This document shows, in pieces, positions 23,971 to 36,800 of a stretch of DNA of 64,000 nt. The stretch is from Triglochin maritima (taxonomy: Eukaryota > Streptophyta > Magnoliopsida > Alismatales > Juncaginaceae), in assembly GCA_963682175.1 (NCBI GenBank), contig OY821782.1:828501-892500 (forward strand). Direction: 5' to 3'. How positions within the stretch are numbered: position 1 is the stretch's first letter; every line of letters begins with the position of its first letter. The notes beneath the pieces are model-generated. The model had not been told where the DNA came from and did no database searches. It saw only the letters and a program-made list of their open reading frames with translations. Position numbers and translations under genes: made by a program.

Positions 23971-26900
23971 TTAATCTGCACGTGACTGCCCAGCACGCGA
24001 TGAGAGGATGATACCGACGATCAACCCATAAAGAGCAAGTGCTTCAGCAAAAATGAGGATAAGAATCATCCCAACGAACAACTTTGGTTGTTGTGCATTA
24101 GCCCTGCATTAGAAAAGAGAGAGCAATCATCACCACCAACCGTATTATTACCACATTGGTTTAAAATCTACAAATGTCAGAAAATTTCAACAATAACCGA
24201 AGTCTTTTAGATTTATCTCTTTTACAGCTTTGACACGAATTTGAGTACGTAATAAGAACAACATTTGCACACTTGACTGGGATACACTACATTGCTGATA
24301 AGCTAGCAAAAATCCTTGTAAATGTTGTCCTTGAATCATCACCGAGAAGATATGTTCATTTTCTAATGAATCATGATCTTACGGTTCAACTATAATAATG
24401 AGGAAGTGGTATAGTTTCTAATGAAGGGAAGGATAATAGTCACTAGGCAAGACCAAAGTTCATTACTTAGATCAAGCTCTATCTTTGAGAATTAACAGAA
24501 AGCTGTAGATTTCCATGTTACAAAGTCATTAATAAGATCCACAAAAAATTACCAGAAGACTGTATAACCAACAGGACCATTCTATCTTAGATTATGACAA
24601 TACAAACTCACTCAAAATACAAACAACAAATTCCTTATTTCATTCGCTTAACAACAAGACATGCCTAGAAAACATTACATACATGGAGAAACATTTTTCC
24701 ACCATCAAACAGAATAAAGAGACACTTCCTTACCAAAATCCTCAGTTAAACTTCAAAATCACTTTAGTAATCTGTATATTAACAAGCAATATTTTGGATG
24801 CAAATTGAGACTTTAAATATACATGTAACACGTGGTTTGGATGTTCCTGAAAGCAAGGTCTAGATATGTTGGTTCAAATCGAGGAATCATATATGGGAGA
24901 GGTTGAGCATGTTATGCTTCTTTGTAACTCGCATACTCTCATATATCCTTAATAAGAGAAGTAATTGGTGTATTGTTACACGGGTCTACTTGTCTAATTT
25001 AGTATTACTAATAAAATTAACTTTTAAGTCGAGCATTATAGGTTAGTAAGTAAACTTGGTTAGACCAGCCATTAGGTTTTAGGCTTATAAGTTTTAATAT
25101 AGGCTCTAATGCGATTAATGGCTTCACATACTGGTCAAGTTCTAGAATAAATGCAGATGTATTTGGACGATGTTATTCACTACGTTGATATTTGTTAATG
25201 TTTACATCTTTCTCCCTTTCCTCAATAACATGATTCTCAAATCTCATGTGCCTGTCAACCCCAAATATGCACCAAGTAACTAAACACTAAAATGATGTAG
25301 ATGCCAAAAAACCAAAACACAAAATCCAAAATGCAAAGTGGTAAAACAGTCAAACAACAACTTCACAATCACAACAACAACAACAACAACAAAGTCTTTT
25401 ATTCCAAACTAGTTGAGGTATGCTAGAAATGAAACTCTAAAGAGTCACGGTTCAGGCACGTGAATCGTCTTCTTCCACGTGTTTCTATTCAATGCAAATT
25501 CTCGAGGAACATTCCAATCTTTTAAATCTCTTGACCGTTTCCTCCCAAGTCAATCGTGATATGTCTATTCCTCTTTTTATGTCTTCGATCCGATTCAATA
25601 CTCCTCTTCTTATAGGTGCCTCCATAGGTCTTCTTTGTACATATCCATACCATCTCAGTCTGTGTTGGATAACTTTCTCTTCCATTGGAGCAACTTCAAC
25701 TCTCTCACGAATGTCTTCATTTCTAATCCGATCCATTTGCGTATGGTCACACATCCACCTCAACATCATCATTTCAGATACACTCATCTTTTGTACATGT
25801 TGTCTTTTAGTGGCCCAACATTCCGCACCATATAGGATTGCAGGTCTTATTGCGGTTCTATAAAACTTTCTTTTTAACTTAAGTGAAATTTTCTTGTCAC
25901 ATAAGACACCTGAAGCTTGTCGCCATTTCATCCATCATGTTCTAATCCTATGGTTAACATCTTCATCGATCTCCCCATCTTTTTGAAGTATTGATCAAAG
26001 ATATCTAAAAATATATTTTCTACGCACCACTTGACCATCTAATATAATCTCCTCTTCCTCGGTATTAACGGTACTGAAACAACATTTCATATATTCAGTT
26101 TTAGATCTACTTAGTTTAAAACATTTTGTTTCTAAAGTATTTCTCCACAACTCTAGTTTTCTCTCCACATCTACCATACTCTCGTCAATTAATACTACAT
26201 CATCCGCAAAAAAACATACACCATGGAACCTCACATTGTAAGTTTTTTGTCACCTCGTCCATTACTAAAGCAAATAGATATGGACTTAAAACTGAACCCC
26301 GATGAAGTCCAATCTTAATCGGAAAAACTTTAGTCACACCATCACAAATTTTAATGCTAGTTTCAACTCATTCATACATATCTTTAATTAAATTCACATA
26401 TTTTGTTGATACTTTCTTTTTCTCAAGGACCCACCACATAACATTTCTTGGAACTCTATCATGTCTTTTCTAAATCAATAAAAACCATATGTAGATCTTT
26501 CTTTTGTTCTCTATACATCTCCATAAGTTGTCTAATAAGAAATATGACATCTATCGTTGACCTTCCAGGCATGAAATCAAATTGATTATCTCTAACACAT
26601 GTCTCTTTCCTTAGACGACGTTCAATTACTCTTTCCCACAATTTCATAGTATGACACATGAGTTTGATACCTCTATAGTTAGTGCAACTTTGAATATCTT
26701 TTTTATTCTTGTAAATTGGCACTAAAATACTTCTCCACTCATTTGGTATTTTATTTTTCTCAAAGATACTACTAAACAATTTAGTTAACCACGTTACTGC
26801 TTTATCCCCCAGACATTTCCACACCTCAATCGGGATCTCGTATGGTCCTAAAGCCTTACCAACTTTCATCCTTTTTAAGGCTTCCTTAACCTCAACTTAT

Positions 26901-28101
26901 CTTATCCTCTATACAAATCGTCTATTAGATTCCTTAATTGTATCACCCACTTCAAAAGTGTCGCTATCTTTTTCTCCATTAAACAATTTAGTTAACCACG
27001 TTATTGTTTTATCCCCCAGACATTGTGAAGTGAAACAACTTCACAATCACATTAAGAAAAAAAGCTCAAATACCAACAACCAAAACACAAAAAACTAAAT
27101 CTTCTCCATGATCTACCAGTCAAATACTAAATAACACAAACAACCTAAATCCCAAACCAACAACACCCTCAAAGTCTCTAATTATGTTGGAACTTTGATT
27201 TCTACCGTTGATCCTAAACCCACACCAAACTATCAAAGAATTAACTATAAAGCCCTCAATTCTAGTGGCACATCGGCCACACAAGAGAATACTGATTTGA
27301 GCAATAAGGACGATACCTCCGAGCTTAAACATCTTAAGGACTTATTTACCAAGGTCTATTACTCTATTATAAATCTAGCGTGGGCTAATGAACTCTACAC
27401 ATAACCAACCATCCCAATCTTTACCAAAGTGCTCAAACCAAAACTTCGACATTAACACAAGCTCAAGACCAACACCGCATTGGATCTAAGAACACACAAA
27501 TCTAGAGACCAAACCAAGCCAGCCCAAACAACAAAACATGACAATCTACCTGACACCAGCATCTCCGACGATCCCAATAGCCATCCCAGCAGACAACCCA
27601 GCCAATCCACACGCAAGCCCGGACGACAGATGGGCATACCCATCGAACAAGTAATACGACTTCGCCTTGGGGTTGATCCCAGTACTGATAATGACAGCAA
27701 TAATAAGCCCGTAAATCCCGAGGACTCCAGCCATAACCACCGGAACAATCGACTTCATGACCAACTCCGGCCTCATGACTCCCATCGACGCAACCCCAAC
27801 ACCACTCTTTGCCGTCCCATACGCCGCACCCATACCTGAGACAACGAAATCGTTAAATTTGGATCGAAAAGATTGGATTTTTACAGGATTTGAAGTGCTT
27901 AAATGCTTAAAGATTTAATTTTTACAGGATTTTAGGGGATTACATGCTTAAAGATCGAACTTTTACGGGATTTGAAGGTCTCAAAGGCGAAAATATAGGA
28001 TTTTTACGGGATTTTGAGGACTTACAGGAGAAGACGAGGGCAGCGGCGGCGCCGAGGAAGCCGAAGAAGGGGGCAGTCTCATCTCCGGAGAAGGTTGACA
28101 T
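23971..28101 (-). CDS. VHA-c: V-type proton ATPase 16-kDa proteolipid subunit c
   Basis: Forms the c-ring of the membrane Vo sector and carries protons across the tonoplast and endomembranes. Three exons on the minus strand: 28026-28101, 27550-27835, 23971-24103, giving 164 aa, the normal size. The start [13 protein letters not shown], the double glycine-rich helix pattern ([33 protein letters not shown]) and the C-terminus [10 protein letters not shown] are family signatures. The proton-carrying glutamate is in helix 4, FAEALALYG (about residue 141). Four transmembrane helices are evident. Splice phases close exactly (Cys26 and Arg121 are split codons). Intron 2 (24104-27549) is 3.4 kb because an RTE LINE landed in it. 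A telo-box-like AAACCCTAG lies just upstream of the start (about 28125). Plants carry several near-identical VHA-c genes; which paralogue this is cannot be told. Confidence 0.97.
25356..27051 (-). mobile_element. 5'-truncated RTE-type LINE in VHA-c intron 2
   Basis: The element body is 25374-27033. An 18-bp target duplication, AACAACTTCACAATCACA, flanks it at 25356-25373 and 27034-27051. The minus strand ends in a (TTG)n tail (plus-strand CAA repeats at about 25374-25392), typical of plant RTE elements. Reverse transcriptase pieces in order: [40 protein letters not shown] and [16 protein letters not shown] (26459-26869), then [12 protein letters not shown] with the catalytic ADD (25995-26234), then the C-terminal [17 protein letters not shown] (25485-25931). 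Stops and frameshifts separate the pieces, and the endonuclease domain is absent. A roughly 44-bp piece of the element (26773-26816) is repeated at its 5' end (26980-27023). Confidence 0.93.
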
Positions 28102-28395
28102 GGTTGGGATCTGGGAACGGAGCGAAACCCTAGAATTTGGGGGAGAGATTTGGATTTGGGAGGTTTGTGGAGGAGTTTGCAGAGAAGGGGGTGGGTAAAT
28201 TGTATTTACACCCCTCGATTTTTCTGGACTTCGAGGTGTGATGTGAGGTGTGACGGGTGACGACCGACGTAGTCATGGAATAACCAACCAACGACCGACG
28301 TAGTTATAATTTGAATAAATTTTGCCTACTTGTAATGATTATAATTTAATTGCATTCTAAGTCTGGGAATGCTCAGTTTGTATTAAAATGAAGGA
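28102..28395. other. VHA-c promoter region
   Basis: About 300 bp between the VHA-c start and the copia element. It contains the presumed 5' leader with a telo-box-like AAACCCTAG near 28125 and a duplicated ACGACCGACGTAGT motif (about 28260-28310). No TATA box is obvious. Confidence 0.5.
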
Positions 28396-28400
28396 GACTC

Positions 28401-28606
28401 CGTAGAAAAAGTATTAACTTTTGTATTATTTGTCTAATACGATTTACAAATACATGTGATTATATAGTGGCTTATTAATCTAGCCGTTTGAAAAGGTAAC
28501 GGGAAACAATTAATGGTCTTTGGGTGATGAGATGCAATAAGTTTTGGGTAGAGTTCCGAGAGGAGGCATTGATGATAATTTAAACTGAGCCTCGAGTTCT
28601 TCAACA
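28401..28606 (-). repeat. 3' LTR of copia element 1
   Basis: 206 bp. On the minus strand it starts TGTTGAAGAACTCG and ends CTTTTTCTACG. It differs from the 5' LTR at three sites: the terminal base pair (CG instead of TG at the plus-strand left end), GTATTAAC/GTGTTAAC, and AATAAG/AATAAA. The pol stop codon lies at its edge (28601-28603). Confidence 0.95.
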
Positions 28607-31600
28607 CTCCCCCTCAAGTTGAGTCCGGAAGAGATTGAAGGAGCCCAACTTGTGAAGAATGGCGTCAAACTGTTTTTGATCCAAGGGTTTGGTGAAGATA
28701 TCTGCGAGTTGGTTTTTGCTTGTGACGAAGGGGACATCAATTTCTTTAGTCTGAATTTTTTCTCTGATGAAGTGACAGTCAACTTCTATGTGCTTTGTTC
28801 TTTCGTGGAACACAGGATTGGTGGCAATGTGACGAGCAGCCTGATTGTCACAGAACATGTGCATAGGTTCATGATATGGAACCATCATTTCTTTGAGGAG
28901 TTGTTTGAGCCAAATCAGCTCACTGGTGGTGGATGCCATGGCACGATATTCCGCTTCAGCGCTTGATCTAGCCACAACGTTTTGTTTCTTGCTTCTCCAA
29001 GTGACGAGGTTTCCTCCAACGAAGGTGCAGAACCCGGTGGTAGATTTACGATCGTAACTACCCGCCCAATCTGCATCAGAGTAACCAATGATTGAGTTAG
29101 ATTGGTTTTGTTTCATCCATATGCCTTGTCCTGGAGTTTTCTTTAAATACCTGAGTATTCTATCAATGATGTCCAGATGGTGAGTGTGTGGTGTATGCAT
29201 GAATTGACTTACTGTGCTAACTGCATAAGTTATGTCAGGTCTAGTGACGGTTAGATAAATGAGTTTCCCTACTAATCGTTGAAATTGACTTACATCGCTT
29301 AATGGTTCCCCATCAGTGGGACCAATTTTTCGGTTGGTCTCGATAGGTGTGTTGGCCGGTTTGGATCCTAATTTTCCTGTTTCTTTAAGTAGATCAAGGA
29401 CATACTTTCGTTGAGATAAAAATAGGCCCTTTTTTGAGTAAGCAATTTCAATGCCCAAAAAATATTTCATGAATCCTAAATCCTTGATGTCAAATTTGTT
29501 TTTTAGATATGACTTAACCCTATTAATTTCTTTGTCATTATTTCCGGTGATTATAATGTCGTCTACATAAACTAAGACAATGATGGTAATATTGTGACTA
29601 TGTTTGATGAACATAGAAGCATCGGCAGAACATTTTGAGAAACCAAATTGACTAAGAGATAGACTGAGTTTTGCATACCAGACTCGGGGTGATTGCTTTA
29701 ATCCGTAGATTCATTTGTGAAGTTTGCAAACCTGAGTGGTGTTATAACCTGGAGGAGGAGTCATGTAGACATCTTCTTCTAAGGCTCCCTGTAAGAAGGC
29801 GTTCCGGACGTCCATCTGGAAGAGATTCCAACCATAGTTGACTGCTATAGATAGAAGAACACGGACAGTATTCATTTTTGCAACAGGGGCAAAAGTTTCT
29901 TGGTAGTTGATGCAATATGTTTGAGTGTATCCTTTTGCTACTAATCTAGCTTTATATCGCTCTATTGATCCGTTGCTATTATATTTGATTTTATAGATCC
30001 ATTTACAGCCAACGGGTTTGGTTCCAGGTTTTGGGCTGACCATGGTCCAAGTTTGATTTTTTTCTAAGGCTTCTAGTTCTTCGTTCATTGCTCTCGTCCA
30101 ATTAGGATTGCTAAGGGCTTCTTGGTAGGAGGTTGGCTCTTTAACTTTTTCAAGGGATTCTAGGAATGTTCGGTGTGAATTTGCTATGGCGTTGTAGGAT
30201 ACGTAGTTTTGAATTTGGTATGTAACATTATAAGTGACAAAGTCTTGAAGGTGAGATGGAGGACGCGTTGGTCTTGTAGATCTTCTTGTGGGGGCTACTT
30301 CGTGAGTTGGTTCTGTGTGGTGTTCTTCTTGTCCCTCCGGAGTGTTGTTTTCTCCCCCTCCTTGAGGACCGTTTTCTCCCCCTCCTTGAGGAATAGGATT
30401 GTCTTCAAGGAGAGAGAACTCGTTTGGATGTAAGTCGTCGGATGGAAGTGAGCCAGTTGACCCTGCAGAAGGGTTAGTCATAGATTCGAAGTATGATTCT
30501 TTTTCAGAGAATGAAACGTCCCTGGAAATATAGAGTTTGCAATTCGTAGGGTCATAGCATTTGTATCCTTTTTTGTGACTAGAATACCCCAAAAAGACAG
30601 TTTTGACTGAATGAGAGTCAAATTTATCGATCCGTCTTTTATGAACGTAACACACACAGCCAAAAACTTTGAGGTGACCAACGCACATTTCCCTATTATT
30701 CAGAATCCCCAAGGGTTGTTTGTGGTCTAGAATGGGGTTAGGTAGACGATTGATAAGATAAACAGCGGTTAAGATGGCTTCAGACCAAAAAATTGTGGGA
30801 ACTTTGGTCTGAAAAAGCAGGGACCTGGTGACATTTAGAAGGTGACGGTTTTTTCTTTCAGAGACACCGTTTTGTTCTGGGGTATTAATACAGGTGGTTT
30901 GGTGATGAATACCTTTTTCTTTTAAGAAAGTTTGAAACATGGAGCTAGTGTATTCAGCGCCGTTATCTGACCTAAAAGTCTTAATTTTTGTGTCATACAT
31001 GTTTTCAACCAAAACAACATATTCGCAAAAAATAGAAAAAACTTCAGATTTGGATTTAAGCAGATATAACCAAGTAGTGCGAGAAAAATCATCGATAAAA
31101 GTGATAAAGTATTTGAAACCGTTATATGATTCTATGGGAGCTGGTCCCCAAATGTCAGAATGGACCAGTTCCAACGGTTTCCTAGTCTTAGTGGTGGAAG
31201 AATAAAAAGGTAACCTAGTTTGTTTTGCAAGGCTACAAGTCTCACAACATAATTCAATGTTTGGTATGATGTTGGGAAATAATTTTTTTAAAACAGGAAA
31301 AGACGGATGTCCCAAACGTTTATGTAGGAGGTCGGGTGTATAACGGGATGCAGTATTTGCATGGAAGGTATTGTCTGATTTTTCTAGTATGTAAAGACCA
31401 TTGACGAGAGTGCCTCTACCAATCATCTTCCCTGATATACGATCCTGAAACAACACATCAGAAGGTGAGAAAATAGCATTACAATTAAATTTTTTCGTTA
31501 TCCTTGCAATAGATAGAAGATTAGATGTAAACTCGGGAACATATAATATATTTTCGGATGTGTCATTTTGGATTGTAGATTGTCCTATTCCTCCAATTTT

Positions 31601-31972
31601 TACTCGATTTCCATTTGCTACAGTAACAAAATTGTTTATGTTTGAGTTATTTTTAATATTGCATATAAGATCTTTGTTTCCAGTCATGTGATCAGTTGCA
31701 CCAGTGTCTAAAATCCATGACTTAGAGGTAGAAGTATGGTTGCATGAGATGTGAGTAGAGATAATACCTGATCCATTACCTTGTGGCGTCTGATTTTGAC
31801 CGGATTTATTAAGAAGACAGTTGAGCTGGGCCAGCACATGACCCAAATCTGGGTGCATAGATTCAGGCCCAAGGTTGTTTGAGGAGTGAAGCCCATGATG
31901 TGCTGGACTGGGCCCATTACCAGCAGACCAGAGCCCACCTCGGTCTCGCGGGTCAAGATCCGACCCGATCAT
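28601..31972 (-). pseudogene. Broken pol of copia element 1
   Basis: Opens in a different frame from gag; its first ATG overlaps the gag stop (ATGA). It reads protease ([14 protein letters not shown]), the integrase zinc region (HKRLGHPSFP ... CETCSLAKQTRLPF), the integrase core (RSDNGAEY, TPEQNGVSERKN) and the reverse transcriptase start ([20 protein letters not shown]). A TGA at 29711-29713 then stops it, where the sister element has a serine codon in [11 protein letters not shown]. The same frame continues through [10 protein letters not shown] to RNase H and ends EGEC at 28601. The product would lack the catalytic YVDD box unless the stop is read through. Confidence 0.9.
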
Positions 31973-32952
31973 GGAGTTTGGCTTGTCGGTAAGAGAAGGA
32001 TCCGCGTAATCAGAGGATAAATATCCTCGACTTCCGGATCCAGACCCGGATGCCCATTTTGTGTTTTTTCTCCGCTGTTAGGGTTTTGCGGGGCGACGTT
32101 TGGTCTGCCGCCGGGGTTAGGGTTTCCTCTGCTGTCGCCCCCTCTTTCTCCGGGTCCATCCTTTGGTGGTCGGAGGTGCGGGTAGAGGAACCAGCACCGG
32201 TCGCGACTGTGTCCCTTTTTCTTGCAGTTTTCACAGTGCTCATCTTTGTGTTTTCCGAAGTATCCTCTTCCTTTCTGGTTTTGATGTTGTACTGTGACGA
32301 AAGCTTGGTTTTCTCTGTTGTTTTCTCTGGTGTTTTGAGGCATGGCGTGTCTTCGAGATTCTTCTCGTTGCACCATTGCGATGATCTGAGTGAGGGGCGG
32401 AAGCTCCGATGATAGTAAGATCTGAGATTTTAGGGGCTCGTAGCTAGGATCGAGACCTACCAGGAACTGGTAGACTCGGTTCTGCTCGTCCCTTTCTTTG
32501 ATGATTTTAGGGTCGTTGCTCGGTGGTTCATACACACCGAGCTCGTCCCATCGACTTTTAAGAGTTCCGAGATACTCAGTAACTGATCTGGACCCTTGCT
32601 TGGTTTGCGCGAGGTCTTGTTTAATTTTGAAAATGTGGGCGAAGTTCTGTTGCTTACCATACAGAGCGTGGATAGAGTCCCACAGCTCTTTGGCCGAGTC
32701 GGAGTAGAGGAACAGCTCCGCAATCTGAGGTTGAATGGAGTTCAACACCCAGGTCATCACCAGATGATCGGAGGTTTGCCATTCCTCAAATTTTTCGTCG
32801 TCGGTGTCTGGTTGTGGTGTGCGCCCCGAGATATGGCCCAGTTTCCCTTTGCCGCTGAGTGATAACGTGACCGACCGAGCCCAGGGCAGATAATTTGCCC
32901 CGGTGAGGAGTTGGGTGGTGAGTCGATGTGGCGTGGATCCTTCTGAAGTCAT
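31969..32952 (-). CDS. Gag of copia element 1
   Basis: 327 aa. Retrotransposon Gag of the UBN2/copia type (GANYLPWARSVTLSLSGKGK near the N-terminus) with a C-terminal CCHC zinc knuckle CENCKKKGHSRDRC, which packages element RNA. It stops before the protease and pol follows in another frame. The related element at 36715-41157 has gag and pol fused in one frame, so a single indel near this junction is the simplest explanation. Confidence 0.92.
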   Translation of the reverse strand: MTSEGSTPHRLTTQLLTGANYLPWARSVTLSLSGKGKLGHISGRTPQPDTDDEKFEEWQTSDHLVMTWVLNSIQPQIAELFLYSDSAKELWDSIHALYGKQQNFAHIFKIKQDLAQTKQGSRSVTEYLGTLKSRWDELGVYEPPSNDPKIIKERDEQNRVYQFLVGLDPSYEPLKSQILLSSELPPLTQIIAMVQREESRRHAMPQNTRENNRENQAFVTVQHQNQKGRGYFGKHKDEHCENCKKKGHSRDRCWFLYPHLRPPKDGPGERGGDSRGNPNPGGRPNVAPQNPNSGEKTQNGHPGLDPEVEDIYPLITRILLLPTSQTP

Positions 32953-33193
32953 GGCGAGGTTTTTCTGAGGTCAGAAGACCGATGATGTTTTTTTTTTTTG
33001 GATCTGGGTGATTCTGATGAGAAAAAAACAGGGTCTGAGGTCAGATGACCGGAGATGGAGATTTTTGATTTTGGTATGAGGGAAGCTTGGGTTTGGTTTT
33101 TTTTGTGGAAGGGATCTATGAGGAAAGGAGGAAGACAGAGGAGATGAACGGAGGTTCGCCTCCGATGATGATCCTCCTAGATCTGAGATCGAC

Positions 33194-33205
33194 GCTCTGA
33201 TACCA
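33194..33205 (-). other. Primer-binding site of copia element 1
   Basis: On the minus strand, TGGTATCAGAGC directly follows the 5' LTR. It pairs with the 3' end of initiator Met-tRNA, the normal primer of plant copia elements. Confidence 0.93.
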
Positions 33206-33411
33206 TGTAGAAAAAGTGTTAACTTTTGTATTATTTGTCTAATACGATTTACAAATACATGTGATTATATAGTGGCTTATTAATCTAGCCGTTTGAAAAG
33301 GTAACGGGAAACAATTAATGGTCTTTGGGTGATGAGATGCAATAAATTTTGGGTAGAGTTCCGAGAGGAGGCATTGATGATAATTTAAACTGAGCCTCGA
33401 GTTCTTCAACA
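33206..33411 (-). repeat. 5' LTR of copia element 1
   Basis: 206 bp, the element's promoter copy. Minus strand TGTTGAAG...CTTTTTCTACA, adjoining the primer site on one side and target duplication GACTC on the other. Confidence 0.95.
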
Positions 33412-33416
33412 GACTC

Positions 33417-33894
33417 AGATAACCCTTCAAGCTAAAATTGACTCTTTTAATTTTTTGAGTTGCCGTTGTGTTATTGTTTGACACTAGAGAAAAAACAAGT
33501 ATTTGTTTGTTTGTGCGAATCACTTAACGAGTTGTGGGCGAGCCATTAAGTAGAGGTTTCGATAGCATTTTATATTTTTCAATTAAATCCAAGCAATACG
33601 TTTGAATAGCCAGGGTGCGTGTGTACTAACAGTTAAAAGTTTAGACTTTTCGGTGACATTTATACTTCTGTTGATATATACGTACGTATACATTGTATTT
33701 GTAGTTCAGCAGCATTCAACGTATGTTTCATGACAAAGATGTCACTTCAAGAATACAAATTCAATTTTTTTCCGATGAAAAAGTTACATATCAAACTTTC
33801 GAAATACAGTTGCAAAGATGCTTCATAGACTACAGAGAACAAAATATAATCATTGATATCCAGCATCAAATCTGACAAACTTTGTTCATCTGAT
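33417..33894. other. Spacer and FAAH 3' region
   Basis: No gene seen. The part next to 33894 should be the FAAH 3' untranslated region (minus strand). Confidence 0.45.
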
Positions 33895-36800
33895 TTACTC
33901 AGGTTTTAGCATATCAAAGAAAACTTTAGGCTTTCTGTACATTTTCCTGCACACCTCCTGCCACAGAAAAAATAAATTTCCAAATATAAATCCAAATTCC
34001 TTTTACCTTACTCGTGCAAGACGATGTCACAAATTAAAAAAATGATTCCGTACCTGCATTGCATAACCAAGGTGTAGTAGTGTTGCTTCGGACCACGGCT
34101 TACCGATAAATTGTAGACCTACTGGCATTTTGTCATCGTCATATCCAACCTGCAGTTAACAGATTAGATTTTCATAAAGAAAAAAGAAGAAGATTATGGT
34201 ATTTGGTTAAGTGACATGACAAAGTAATTAGTGTACCTTAACAGTAAGTGCAGGTAATCCTAGAAAATTCCCTGCAATGGCGAATCTCACTAGTGCAGCT
34301 GAAACAATTTAAAAGAAAGTAAGCCACCTGCATTTTTGTTGGGTGACAAAATCAGTAAAACTTTAATGGATTTCACCACATACCACCATTGATGTAATCG
34401 AGTTCCCCACATTCCAAAGCATCGTCTTGTATAGCGTAAGCCGTTACCCTGTAAGATGAAATTAAGTGATGGTTATTGGATTTGGACAATTGAATTTCAT
34501 AATGTAAATGCACTCCGACAATCATTTATACTGCCCCAAGAAAGGTCTCACTAACTAGACTAAATCAATAGTGCAAGGCACCCATTTCTCTTTGGAACAA
34601 AATTCTTACCCGGTCGTTGGTGTTACTATGACATCCGCCTTTTCAAAAATCTTCTTGTGGAAATACATTTGGCGGTTCCTGAGAGTTCGATTCAATGCCT
34701 CGTGAAAATCGTCGGATACAATATTCGAAAATTGAGAAGGAAACAAATAAAATCTCTAGAATTAGAAAAAACAACTCTGCACTTGTTATTATGCAGCTTT
34801 CATTTGATGATTCTGACTAAAGATTTTTGTTATGTTCTTTATAGTCTCTGTCTAAAACGTCTGACGTCTGAATTCATGAAATTTAATCTTACATTTCTTA
34901 TGTTTATGTAAAGTTATGCCATGGGATTTTTTGGTTATATCTAGAAGAAAAACATGCTAGTCTATACCATAGGGAAAATAAAAGGATTCTTAACATAAAA
35001 CAACTACTTCGAAAGTAGTTTCAATGCGAAGAATTGAACCTCGATAATTTTTATAGTCTAACAACATGAAGTCGTTGATCCGTCGAAACCAACGTCAAAT
35101 GAGAATTATGATTGGTACCTGAGTCTCTGAGCATTCAGATATTCTTTGCTGCTGAATGAGCCGTAGACGCGTAAAGCTAATCTCACATCGGCCCCTATTT
35201 CCGAAAATTTTCTATTTGTTTTACAGGAAAGGAATTTAGTCATTCTGCTCTTTCAAAATGCATCTAAAGAAGAGAAATAGTTTCACAGTTTTGGATAACA
35301 TACAACATATCAAGATGGGGAGCTAATGCAGTTGTGCATTCCGATCCAATTGTCACGTAATGAGCGAGGCGCATTTCTTCTATTTCGGGTACGGTAACAT
35401 CTACAATCTATTTGATAGGAAAGTAAACATAAATTCGAAAGGAATAGGATAAACACAGCAAATGCACCATATTCATATACCTTCCACCCAAAAGTCTCTT
35501 GTATGAGATTCAGAGCTCGATCGCAGCAAACTCTGATGTCGTGGTTGCAATCATTAAACCACTAGAGTGACAAGGAAATTAATTAATCAAGTAGGAAATC
35601 AAATTATATAGTAGGAGATGATACTTCTACCATAATCGTATTGCTAACCTTGTCATATTTGGCAAGTTTAATGTTGGAAAGCGAGCTACTGGACCTCAGG
35701 AGTGGAAAATTCAACTTTGGCTGTTGAATTAAAAATCATAAATTTGAAATGGTCAGTTGAATTTGTGATATTTGGTGTCCAGTATTCAAGTAAACGAAAA
35801 AAGAATCCTTAGTGTGTTGGTACTGCTACATCGGTATGTTAGAGAATGAGATTTTTTACCTGAATAATTCCCAAATTTTGCGACGCAAGATTTTTGCTGA
35901 GTGCCGCGTAACTGAGCATAGGGAGAGTATATTTTATAATTCGAGACAAATTAAGTAAAACAAGAAACTGTATTAAGGAAAGTTGATGAAGTAAGTAACT
36001 AACACGATGACAGCGTCTTCTATTGTTCCAGCGATCACACCTACATTCCCAATCGTCCAATTTAAGGGAAGAACGCTGAAATCATCACTTTGTTATGGCC
36101 TTCAGGAACTAACCAATCATCGATGGGAAGAAAGAAAGAAAAAAATTAGATCTGAACTTGAGGATTACCCGTCATGAGAAAAGCGACCGCAAGTTGGCTT
36201 TAAACCAACAACACCACAAAGGGAAGCTGGCATTCGCACCGAACCTATAATGTAGAAACAAAAATGTTCAATACTTAATAATTAGTTTGTGAAGAGTATA
36301 TTACTATCGTCAAACATTTGCCTACTGTATTTAAAATAAATTGTGATCATCGTGACTCGTAAAGATGGATGTGTACACGATCATGTTTGAACTAAACGGA
36401 ATAAAAGTTGCTGGCATTTTCCTAAGTACCTATTCAACAAACACAACAGATTAATTTGTGTAGCCAATATCATAAAGTGAACTGGAGAGGGTTCGAGGCT
36501 TGAGAAGGAAGAAGAAGTTTATTTTTATTTATTTCTATTGTGTTCTTTGTTTGAATACATGAGTGTATATAAATACATGGATCTATCCGTTAGTATGCAT
36601 TTATTTCTGACTTGGGAAACTTAAACGTTTGGGAGTGCAATGGTCAAGCTCGGGCTTCCCTCCACCATCAATGTTCAACGGTAAGAACATTTATTTGCTT
36701 TTGCTTTAATATCTTTAACACGCCCCCTCAAGTTGGGTCTGAAATGGATTGATAGACCCTAACTTGTGGAGTATGTTGGAGAAAGTCTTGCGATCTAGAG

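Larger units (their letters stand above)
28401..33411 (-). mobile_element. Ty1-copia retrotransposon, decayed
   Basis: Complete in outline, 5,011 bp. Target duplication GACTC at 28396-28400 and 33412-33416. Two 206-bp LTRs, a primer site matching TGGTATCAGAGC next to the 5' LTR, and a G-rich polypurine tract next to the 3' LTR (minus-strand AACTTGAGGGGGAG). The internal order gag - protease - integrase - reverse transcriptase - RNase H identifies copia. Three LTR differences were seen in 206 bp. Coding capacity is broken by a frame change between gag and pol and by an in-frame TGA in pol. It lies between VHA-c and FAAH, hitting neither. Confidence 0.97.

Noticed and set aside
25492..25863. 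Plus-strand 123-aa frame in VHA-c intron 2
   Set aside because: Antisense of the RTE reverse transcriptase C-terminus.
32050..32412. Plus-strand 120-aa frame
   Set aside because: Antisense of gag of copia element 1.
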